Source: Elusimicrobiota bacterium (GTDB lineage Bacteria > Elusimicrobiota > Elusimicrobia > UBA1565 > UBA9628). Taken from it: a stretch of 64,000 nucleotides of DNA. The notes under the pieces were generated by a model that ran no database searches, was not told the DNA's origin, and saw nothing but the letters and a program-made list of their open reading frames with translations. Positions 40,741 through 47,582 of this stretch are shown in pieces; position 1 is the first letter of the stretch; each line of letters starts with the position of its first letter. The stretch is from assembly GCA_016218545.1 (NCBI GenBank), contig JACRDQ010000032.1, positions 1 to 64,000 on the forward strand. Direction: 5' to 3'. Made by a program: the position numbers and the translations under genes.

Positions 40741-42684
40741 TCAGCCTCCCAGGATGCCGCCCGCCATGAGCAGCGCGATGGCGATGCCCAGGATGGACTC
40801 GCCCGCGATGATGCCCGAGCTCACCGGGATGATGTAGGTCTCGGCGGTCTCGGGCCTGTATTTCTCCAGCCAGAGCGCGACTCCCGCTCCGATGAACATG
40901 GAGAGCGAGTTGAAGAACGGGATGACCATGGACAGGCCCAGGCCCATGGCCGAGGGCACGTACTTGCGGTACTCCTTGGGCGCCGCCAGGTCGATGAGGG
41001 GGATGATGATGCCCACCAGCCCGCCCGCGAGCAGGCCCATGCGGGCCGCCGGGTGCAGGGAGTTGATCCCGTTGGCCAGGAGCTTGGCCACGGCCGCCCA
41101 CACCTGGGCCGAGGGCGCGGGCCACTTGTCCGTGCCCAGGACTTCGGGGGTGGGCACGAGGAGGTAGAAGGCCGGGACCACCACGATGACGCCCATGAAG
41201 ATCCCCAGGTACTGGGCGATGAACTGCTTCCTGGGGTTGGCGCCCAGCAGGTAGCCGCTTTTTAAGTCCGTGAGCAGGTCCGCGGTGGACCCCGCGGCCC
41301 CGGCGGTCACGCTCGCGGTCATGAGATTCGTGGTGATGTTGGAGGGGGCCAGCACCCCGAAGGTGAGCTGGGTGATCTTGCCCATGGCGCCGACCGGGGT
41401 GATGTCGGACTCGCCGGTGGCGCGCGCCGCGACCAGGGAGAGGAAGAAGGTCAGGATCACGGCCACCGCGCCCATGACGATCGTGGTGCCGAAGGCGAAG
41501 TAGAGCACGGCCATGCAGCCCAGGCCCGAGAGCACGGTCCCGGTCAGGAACCAGGAGCCGGGGACCTCGATGTGGGCCAAGGGGTCGCCGGGCTTGTCCT
41601 CGCGCTTGATGAAGATGTCCGTGATGCCCGAGAAGGCGCGCAGGACCGTCTTCCACTGGAGCGCGAAGGTGAGCATCCCGGAGGTGACCATGAGCGCGGC
41701 CCCGCCCCAGGTCGCCCAGCCCATGATGGCGCGGTAGCCGAGCTTGGCGGTGTCGATGGCGTGCGTGCCCGCCACGGGGGGCATCCCCGCCACCCAGGGC
41801 GCGAGGACGCCGTAGTTGAGGAGGGCGCCCAGGAGCATGGACCAGGCCACCTTCCAGCCCATGATGGCGCCGGCCGCGATCATGATGGAGCTCATCTCGA
41901 AGGAGATCGTCCACTTGGCCAGGGGGAAGCCCGAGATCGAGCCCGGGAAGTTGAGCATGCCCGGCAGGGCCAGGGCCTTGGGGATGCCCGCGTCGCGGAA
42001 CCACGCGACCAGGGCGCCGAGGAGCCCGCCCCAGCCCAGGGCGCGCGCCTTGACCACGGCGTCGCCGCCCTTGGAGTGCAGGCTCTTGAGGGTCGTGGCG
42101 GCCGCGATGCCGGAGGGGAACTTGAGGCCCTCGATGTTGATCATCTGCCGCTTCATGGGGATGGCCATGAACACGCCCAGGGAGGCCAGGAAGAAGGTCC
42201 AGGCCACCAGGGTCGGCCAGGGCATGTGGGCCCCGGTCACCAGGAGGAAGGCCGCGATGGCCGAGCACATGGTGCCGCCCGTGGAGTAGCCGGCCGAGGA
42301 GGCGGTGGACTGCATGCAGTTGTTCTCGAGGATGGACATCTCGGAGGAGAACCACTTCGGGAAAAGGGTGATGAGCGTCTTGTAGATCGCGAAGGAGAGG
42401 ATGCACGAGGTGATGGCCACGCCCAGGCCCCAGCCCGTCTTCAAGCCCACGTAGAGGTTCGAGAGAGACATGAACCCGCCCAGGAACGAGCCCATGACCA
42501 CGGCCCGCAAGGTGAGCTGGGGCATGTTGTCGCCCTGGTAGACGTTCTTGTACCAGTGCAGCTCCACCTCTTCCGGGGTCTTGTGGGCGGTCTGGCCGCC
42601 CTCCTCGGGCTCGTCGATGAGCTCGACCTCCTCTTCCGTCAGGGCTTCTTCGAGGGGAAGGTCCGGCCGTTCTGGTGTCGTCAT
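40741..42684 (-). CDS. OPT-family oligopeptide transporter
   Basis: 647 residues with about 14-16 transmembrane helices. The acidic N-terminal tail precedes NMPQLTLRAVVMGSFLGG and SNLYVGLKTGWGLGVAI, which mark the OPT family; MKRQMINIEGLKFPSGIA and NITTNLMTASVTAGAAGS are later conserved loops. Bacterial OPT members move peptides or metal chelates by proton symport. An AAGGA ribosome site precedes the ATG. First gene of a unit with rubrerythrin and the zinc-ribbon protein; a TGGGGTCAG repeat separates it from topoisomerase VI A. Confidence 0.88.
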   Translation of the reverse strand: MTTPERPDLPLEEALTEEEVELIDEPEEGGQTAHKTPEEVELHWYKNVYQGDNMPQLTLRAVVMGSFLGGFMSLSNLYVGLKTGWGLGVAITSCILSFAIYKTLITLFPKWFSSEMSILENNCMQSTASSAGYSTGGTMCSAIAAFLLVTGAHMPWPTLVAWTFFLASLGVFMAIPMKRQMINIEGLKFPSGIAAATTLKSLHSKGGDAVVKARALGWGGLLGALVAWFRDAGIPKALALPGMLNFPGSISGFPLAKWTISFEMSSIMIAAGAIMGWKVAWSMLLGALLNYGVLAPWVAGMPPVAGTHAIDTAKLGYRAIMGWATWGGAALMVTSGMLTFALQWKTVLRAFSGITDIFIKREDKPGDPLAHIEVPGSWFLTGTVLSGLGCMAVLYFAFGTTIVMGAVAVILTFFLSLVAARATGESDITPVGAMGKITQLTFGVLAPSNITTNLMTASVTAGAAGSTADLLTDLKSGYLLGANPRKQFIAQYLGIFMGVIVVVPAFYLLVPTPEVLGTDKWPAPSAQVWAAVAKLLANGINSLHPAARMGLLAGGLVGIIIPLIDLAAPKEYRKYVPSAMGLGLSMVIPFFNSLSMFIGAGVALWLEKYRPETAETYIIPVSSGIIAGESILGIAIALLMAGGILGG

Positions 42685-42702
42685 ACGTGTCCTTATATCA
42701 AA

Positions 42703-42742
42703 ATGGGGTCAGGTCTGGACATACACAACAATGGGGTCAGAC
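42703..42742. repeat. Two direct TGGGGTCAG copies at the top6A stop
   Basis: ATGGGGTCAGGTCTGG (from 42703) and ATGGGGTCAGAC (42731-42742) occur in the same orientation, 28 bases apart. The TGA stop of topoisomerase VI A lies inside the second copy. This looks like a partial or degraded element of the family seen at 18657 and 52444. Confidence 0.6.
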
Positions 42743-43831
42743 GAGCCAGTCCTTGTCCTGGAGCTTCTTGGGCAGGTACTTCTTGGTGAGGAACTGGAAG
42801 TCCTTGTTGGCCAGGGCGTCGAGCTCGAACTTGAGCTCCAGGGAGAGCATGTGGCGGATCTCCTTCTGCCACTCCTTCTTCTGGAACCAGGGGTAGTTGA
42901 GGAGCTCCTTGGCGCGGTCGATGTCCTTGTCGTTGAGCTTGATGCCCACGTTCCTGGGCAGGCCGTAGCGCTCCGGGTCGAGGCTGGAGAGGCCGATGAA
43001 CTTGGCGTCCGGGATGGCCATGCGCTGGCTCTCGAAGGCGAGGTTGATGGAACCCTGCTTGATCACGGAGTAGATGTAGTAGCCCCAGGGGTCGTTGTCC
43101 ACGAGCACGTAGACCGGGATCCTGCGCTCGTCGTGCAGCCGCCGGGCCAGGCGCCGGACCCCGCGCGGGGGCTGGCCGTTGCCGGTCAGGAGCACGCAGT
43201 TGTACTTCTTCCAGAACTTGTCCTCGGCCAGGCGGTTCCACTGGGTGCCCTTCTCGACGAGGAGCACGAAGTCCGCGGTGCAGCGCTTGATCCGGACGTA
43301 CTCGGGCTCGACGATCGAGGGCACGGAGTAGCCGCCTTTGCCGAGCTTGGAGCAGTCCACCGAGTCGCCGTCGTCGACCACGGTCAGCGGCCCGATCACG
43401 GTGCCCGCGTTCTCCGCGCGCACGTGGAACTCCTCGCGCAGGGCCGTGAGCGCGACCTCGAGGTCCTCGATGAGGGGGTCGGACTCGTTCTGGTTGTCGA
43501 AGGTGTTCTCGTGGGAGTCGCCGATGGTGTGCTTGGCGCGGTAGTAGATCTCCCTCAAGCTGGTCGTCAGGTCCGCGCGCTGCAGCTCCGAGAGGGCGTC
43601 GGCCACGAGGATGGTCTGCATGAACTTCTTGGCCATGCCCACGTTGAAGAAGGTGCGCTCCTGGGTGTTGGAGCCCATCTCGATGATGCGCCTCTTCTCG
43701 TTGAACTTGACGTTGGAGAGGGAGCGCACCGGGATCTCGATGGACGGGTCCCGGCCGCGCTCCGCGGCCCGGACCACGAGGTCGGCCAAGCCCACGAGCT
43801 TCTTCTCGACGCTGGTTGTGGTGTGTGCCAT
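42737..43831 (-). CDS. top6A: DNA topoisomerase VI subunit A
   Basis: 364 residues, close to archaeal Top6A. The catalytic-tyrosine region is LREIYYRAKHTI (Tyr96/Tyr97) in the CAP-like domain; the Toprim domain has Glu193 (VEKGTQWNR) and Asp245-Asn-Asp247 (VDNDPWGYY) for magnesium. The subunit cuts both DNA strands with 5' tyrosyl links. It is homologous to Spo11. Topoisomerase VI is mainly archaeal and plant; bacterial copies are rare and scattered. It follows subunit B by 12 bases in one operon. Confidence 0.95.
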   Translation of the reverse strand: MAHTTTSVEKKLVGLADLVVRAAERGRDPSIEIPVRSLSNVKFNEKRRIIEMGSNTQERTFFNVGMAKKFMQTILVADALSELQRADLTTSLREIYYRAKHTIGDSHENTFDNQNESDPLIEDLEVALTALREEFHVRAENAGTVIGPLTVVDDGDSVDCSKLGKGGYSVPSIVEPEYVRIKRCTADFVLLVEKGTQWNRLAEDKFWKKYNCVLLTGNGQPPRGVRRLARRLHDERRIPVYVLVDNDPWGYYIYSVIKQGSINLAFESQRMAIPDAKFIGLSSLDPERYGLPRNVGIKLNDKDIDRAKELLNYPWFQKKEWQKEIRHMLSLELKFELDALANKDFQFLTKKYLPKKLQDKDWLV

Positions 43832-43843
43832 GGTCTCTCCCGT

Positions 43844-45913
43844 TTATCTCCCGGCCTTGGATTTCTTGGCCTTGCCCGCCTTGGCGGTCTTGGCCGTCTT
43901 GGCCGGCCGGGCCTTGGCCCGCTTGGCCGCCGGAGCGGCCTTGGGCATGGGCTCGAGCGGAAGGCTGGGCTGGACCGGCTTGGGAGCCGGGGCCGGCTCG
44001 GCCGGGACCCCGGCCGGCGGCGGGGCCAAGGCCGCAAGCTCGGGGGCGCCTTCCACCGGGAGCTCCGGCACCGCGCCCTCCACGCCCTCGGCCGTGACGA
44101 TGATCGAGTCCGGCAGGCCCTCGGGCCCTCCCTTCTTGCCCAGGAGCTCGTCGGTCTTCTCGCCTCCCGTGCGCTTCATGGCGATCTTCATGAGCTGGGT
44201 CTTGAGCCTCTCGACCGCGAAGCGCCCCCCTTTCAAGCGCTTGCAGGCCTCGGCCACCTCCTCGATGTAGAGCTCGAAGATGTTCCTGCGGTGGAACTCG
44301 TGCTTGGCGTGCTCCTTCCTCTTGAGGAAGACCCCGAGCCTCCTGCCGCACTCCTGCATGGCCAGCTTGATCTCGCGCCGGATCTCGTCGTAGTCCGCGA
44401 TGGCTTCCTTGGACTCGCTGGTGAAGGGAACCCAGACGGAGGCCATGTGCACGAAGATGATCATGGGCCCGGCCGGCAGGGCCCCGCGCGACTGGGAGAT
44501 CCCGTAGTTGCGCCAGGAGGTCTCCAGCACGGCCTGGTAGGTGGCGCAGGCCGACTGCTGATAGAGGAGGGGGACCCGGTTGGCGAAGCGCAGGACGCGC
44601 GCCAGCTCGGAGTCATCCTCCTTGTGCTCGCCCTCGGCCACCGGGCCGGTGCGCTTGGCCGCGACCTCTCCCGGCCCCTTGCCGAAGGCAAGGCCCGCCT
44701 CGATGATGAAGGGGTTGCCGCGGTAGACCGCGGGCGGACGGGTCACGGCCGTGTAGAAGTCCGCCTTGATCTGCTTGTAGAGGCCGGTCAGGATGGCCTT
44801 CTCGCCGATGGGCGAGATGCAGTTGGTCGGAGGCGCCATGATCTTGGTCGCCTGGATGGCCTTGAAGAGCTTCTCGGCCTCCTCTCCCATGATGTTCCGG
44901 GGCTTGGCGTGGGGCTGGAGGCCCGCGGTCTTGCAGATCTCCTCGGCCACCTTGGGCGAGACCCTGCTGAAGTCCGAGCAGAGGAACCCGGAGAGCCAGT
45001 GGCTCTTGGTGTCGTGGAGCATCTTGAGCAGGAGCCCGAGCTCGATGCCGTAGGGGTGAGGCTTGATCTCCTTGGGCAGGGGGGGCAGCTCCCGGATGGT
45101 GCGCTGGTAGACCTTGGTCTCGCCCTCGGGCGTGACGTAGGTGATCTGGCAATGCGGGTTGGCGATGGCCGCCTCCTCGAGGTACTCGTCGACGGAGGCG
45201 CGGCCCTTCTGCCACTTGCCCTCGAGCTCGATGGTGACCTGGGTGCCGCGGTGGTTCTCCCACTCGATCTGCTTCTTCTCGAGGATGCGGGGCTCGTTGG
45301 TCTTGGTGTTGATCTGCACCTCGAAGTAGTGGGCGGGGTTCTTCTCTCCGGTGCGGGAGATGATCTGCACGGGCTTGCCCGTGGTGAGCTGGCCGTACAT
45401 GCCCGCGGCCGAGATGCCGATGCCCTGCTGGCCGCGGCTCATGCGCAGGCGGTGGAACTTGGAGCCGTAGAGGAGCTTGGCGAAGATGCGCGGGATCTGG
45501 TCGCGCACGATGCCCGGGCCGTAGTCCACGACCGTGACCCGGAAGCGCGTGGCCTGGGCGGGGGACACGGGGGCGTCTGCGGTCTGCACGGGCTCGAGCT
45601 TGACCACCACCTCGGGCAGGATGCCGGCCTCCTCGCAGGCGTCGAAGGCGTTGTCCACGGCCTCCTTGACGCAGGTCAGCAGCGCCTTCCTGGGGTTGTC
45701 GAAGCCGAGGAGATGCCTGTTCTTGGTGAAGAACTCCGAGACGGAGATCTCCCGCTGGCGGGCGCCCATCTCGACCGCGGAAAGGCCGCGTGCCCGTTGG
45801 GATTGAGGCGGCACGCTGGCGTCAAGCGCGGAGGCGCCGTCGCGCGCGGGCAGCCCCGCGGCAGCGGAGGGCTTCGAGGTCTTGGACTCTGGGACTGCGG
45901 TCTTCTTCTTCAT
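43844..45913 (-). CDS. top6B: DNA topoisomerase VI subunit B
   Basis: 689 residues; archaeal proteins have about 530, so there are extra tails. A disordered N-terminus (1-45) precedes the GHKL ATPase: EISVSEFFTKNRHLLGFDN, N-box EAVDNAFDACEEAG (Glu84, Asp87, Asn88), VVDYGPGI and GQQGIGISAAGMYGQLTTGKP (two pieces). H2TH and transducer domains follow. The C-terminal 110 residues are Pro/Ala then Lys/Ala-rich (KAAPAAKRAKARPAKTAK), probably a DNA-binding tail. Its promoter TTGACC-17-TATAAT is the best in the window. An alternative start is Met49 (45769). Confidence 0.95.
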   Translation of the reverse strand: MKKKTAVPESKTSKPSAAAGLPARDGASALDASVPPQSQRARGLSAVEMGARQREISVSEFFTKNRHLLGFDNPRKALLTCVKEAVDNAFDACEEAGILPEVVVKLEPVQTADAPVSPAQATRFRVTVVDYGPGIVRDQIPRIFAKLLYGSKFHRLRMSRGQQGIGISAAGMYGQLTTGKPVQIISRTGEKNPAHYFEVQINTKTNEPRILEKKQIEWENHRGTQVTIELEGKWQKGRASVDEYLEEAAIANPHCQITYVTPEGETKVYQRTIRELPPLPKEIKPHPYGIELGLLLKMLHDTKSHWLSGFLCSDFSRVSPKVAEEICKTAGLQPHAKPRNIMGEEAEKLFKAIQATKIMAPPTNCISPIGEKAILTGLYKQIKADFYTAVTRPPAVYRGNPFIIEAGLAFGKGPGEVAAKRTGPVAEGEHKEDDSELARVLRFANRVPLLYQQSACATYQAVLETSWRNYGISQSRGALPAGPMIIFVHMASVWVPFTSESKEAIADYDEIRREIKLAMQECGRRLGVFLKRKEHAKHEFHRRNIFELYIEEVAEACKRLKGGRFAVERLKTQLMKIAMKRTGGEKTDELLGKKGGPEGLPDSIIVTAEGVEGAVPELPVEGAPELAALAPPPAGVPAEPAPAPKPVQPSLPLEPMPKAAPAAKRAKARPAKTAKTAKAGKAKKSKAGR

Positions 45914-45922
45914 GGAGGGAGT

Positions 45923-45951
45923 ATTATAGAGAGAAAACCCTCTCCGGTCAA
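45923..45951 (-). promoter_or_regulatory. Strong sigma-70-type promoter of top6B-top6A
   Basis: On the minus strand TTGACC (45946-45951) and TATAAT (45923-45928) are 17 bases apart, close to ideal. Only nine bases separate the -10 from the ATG at 45913, so the mRNA would have a leader of about two or three bases. Confidence 0.7.
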
Positions 45952-46007
45952 AACAGGGCCCATGCCGGACCCTGGGCGAGGGCCTTTTTTATTGATATCA
46001 TTCGTCC

Positions 46008-46036
46008 TTGATTTTCGCCGGGTCAAGTGCTAAAAA
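46008..46036 (+). promoter_or_regulatory. Promoter of the mlaA-mlaC-RND operon
   Basis: TTGATT (46008-46013) and TAAAAA (46031-46036) with a 17-base spacer; transcription would start near 46043, about 40 bases before the ATG at 46084. GGGGGTAGG serves as a weak ribosome site. Confidence 0.45.
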
Positions 46037-46083
46037 ACACTATTCGGAAGTCCACATATCCTAAAAGGGTTGGGGGTAGGTTC

Positions 46084-46917
46084 ATGACGATCAGACTTGC
46101 CTGCCGCTTCGCGTTGCTGGCGGCGTTGGCCGCGGCCTTTGCCGCGTCCGGAGCGGCCGCGGCGGAGACGGCCAAGAAATCCAAGGCGTCGGCCCAGCCG
46201 GTGATGTCCACGCCCGCGGTGCCCATGGGCGCCGAGACCGGCTCTGACGCCGGGTTCGAGGACTTCGAGTCCGAGTTCGGCAAGCCCGCCTCCGGGGAGG
46301 CCAAGAAGGTCTTCGACCCCTTGAGCGGCTACAACCGCGCCATGTACCACTTCAACGACAAGTTCTACCTGTGGGTGGCCAAGCCCCTGGCCATCGGCTA
46401 CGGCATCCTCCTCCCCGAGCCCGGCCGCGTGGCCATCGCCCGGGGCTTCACCAACCTCGCCTTCCCGGTGCGCTTCGTAGGCGCGGGCATGCAGGGCAAG
46501 GTCAAGGGCATGGGCACGGAGCTCGGCCGCTTCCTCATCAACTCCACCCTGGGGCTGGGCGGGCTCTTCGACCCGGCCGAGGCCTGGTTCGGGCTCAGGC
46601 TCGTGGACGAGGACCTCGGCCAGGCCTTCGGCAAGTGGGGCATGGGCACGGGCTTCCCGGTCGTGCTCCCCATCCTGGGCCAGACCAACCTGCGCGACGG
46701 CGTGGGCCTGGTGGGCAACTCCTTCCTCACCCCGCTCAACCCGGTCTACGGCCTCGTGGACTGGAAGACCAACCTCGGCGTCACCGCGGGCGGCCATTTC
46801 AACTACATCTCCCTCCATGTCGGGGAGTACGAGAAGATCAAGAAGGACGCCCTGGACCCCTACACCTTCATCCGGGACGCCCATCTGCAGAATCGCGCCA
46901 AGCGCGTGAAGGAGTGA
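46084..46917 (+). CDS. mlaA: MlaA-family lipoprotein-like (VacJ) protein
   Basis: 277 residues. Signal peptide 1-24, a linker, then the MlaA domain: DPLSGYNRAMYHFNDKFY, RGFTNLAFPVRFVGAGMQGK, GRFLINSTLGLGGLFDPAE, DEDLGQAFGKWGMGTGFPVV, and the tail LDPYTFIRDAHLQNR. MlaA forms an outer-membrane ring that takes phospholipids from the outer leaflet. The usual lipobox Cys is missing, so anchoring differs. It is followed by MlaC and an RND pump, not by MlaFEDB. Confidence 0.9.
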   Translation: MTIRLACRFALLAALAAAFAASGAAAAETAKKSKASAQPVMSTPAVPMGAETGSDAGFEDFESEFGKPASGEAKKVFDPLSGYNRAMYHFNDKFYLWVAKPLAIGYGILLPEPGRVAIARGFTNLAFPVRFVGAGMQGKVKGMGTELGRFLINSTLGLGGLFDPAEAWFGLRLVDEDLGQAFGKWGMGTGFPVVLPILGQTNLRDGVGLVGNSFLTPLNPVYGLVDWKTNLGVTAGGHFNYISLHVGEYEKIKKDALDPYTFIRDAHLQNRAKRVKE

Positions 46918-46921
46918 AGCC

Positions 46922-47566
46922 ATGCTGACCGCCATCGCCGCCGCCTGGATGCTCTCGAGCGCCGTCCCCGCCTCGGCCGCCACCGCCGACGCCAAGGAGG
47001 TCCGCGCCGTGGTCGAGAAGACGGTGAGCTCCGTGCTCGACGTGCTCCAGGACAAGGGACTCGCCAAGGACGCGCGCAAGAAGAAGGTCCTCGACCTGGT
47101 GGACCCCGCGTTCGACCTGCCGCTCATGGGCAAGCTCACCCTGGGCCGCGGCCATTGGGGCAAGCTCGACGCCGGCCAGCAGAAGGAGTTCACGAGCCTC
47201 TTCGTGGCCACGATCAAGGACTCCTACTACGAGAAGATCGACCTCTTCACGGACGAGACCGTGGACTTCGAGGAGCCCGTGCAGGCCGAGCAGAAGGGCA
47301 AGTACCAGATGATGACCCGCATCAACTCCAAGGGCCAGCGCTACGGCCTGCTCTACAAGCTCTATAAGGCCAAGGCCGGCTGGAAGATCTACGACGTGGA
47401 GATCGAGGGCATCAGCCTCATCCGCTCCTACGGCGCCCAGTACGACCAGTTCCTGCAGAAGGGCACGGTCCCGGGCCTGCTGGCCAAGATGAAGCAGAAG
47501 ACCCTCGAGACCCCGGGCGACCTCAAGGCCGCGACCAAGAAGGACGCGAAGGCCGGCAAGCCCTGA
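46922..47566 (+). CDS. mlaC: MlaC-family periplasmic lipid-binding protein
   Basis: 214 residues. Signal peptide to about Ala19, then the MlaC/Ttg2D fold: VRAVVEKTVSSVLDVLQDK, PAFDLPLMGKLTLGRGHWGKL, QQKEFTSLFVATIKDSYYEK, and KAGWKIYDVEIEGISLIRSY. It ferries a phospholipid between membranes. A Lys/Ala-rich tail ends the protein. Four bases follow the MlaA stop and 16 precede the RND start. Confidence 0.9.
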   Translation: MLTAIAAAWMLSSAVPASAATADAKEVRAVVEKTVSSVLDVLQDKGLAKDARKKKVLDLVDPAFDLPLMGKLTLGRGHWGKLDAGQQKEFTSLFVATIKDSYYEKIDLFTDETVDFEEPVQAEQKGKYQMMTRINSKGQRYGLLYKLYKAKAGWKIYDVEIEGISLIRSYGAQYDQFLQKGTVPGLLAKMKQKTLETPGDLKAATKKDAKAGKP

Positions 47567-47582
47567 GCGGGTCCCTGAAGAG

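Noticed and set aside
45955..45995. GC-rich stem followed by CCTTTTTT, resembling an intrinsic terminator on the plus strand
   Set aside because: No plus-strand gene ends upstream, and the stem has a bulge; it lies between two divergent promoters, so a terminator role has no obvious target.
42548..46033. A 1161-codon plus-strand open frame over the topoisomerase VI genes
   Set aside because: It is antisense to two confidently identified genes and its product is low-complexity Gly/Arg/Leu/Val/Asp text, the usual shadow of GC-rich codon bias.
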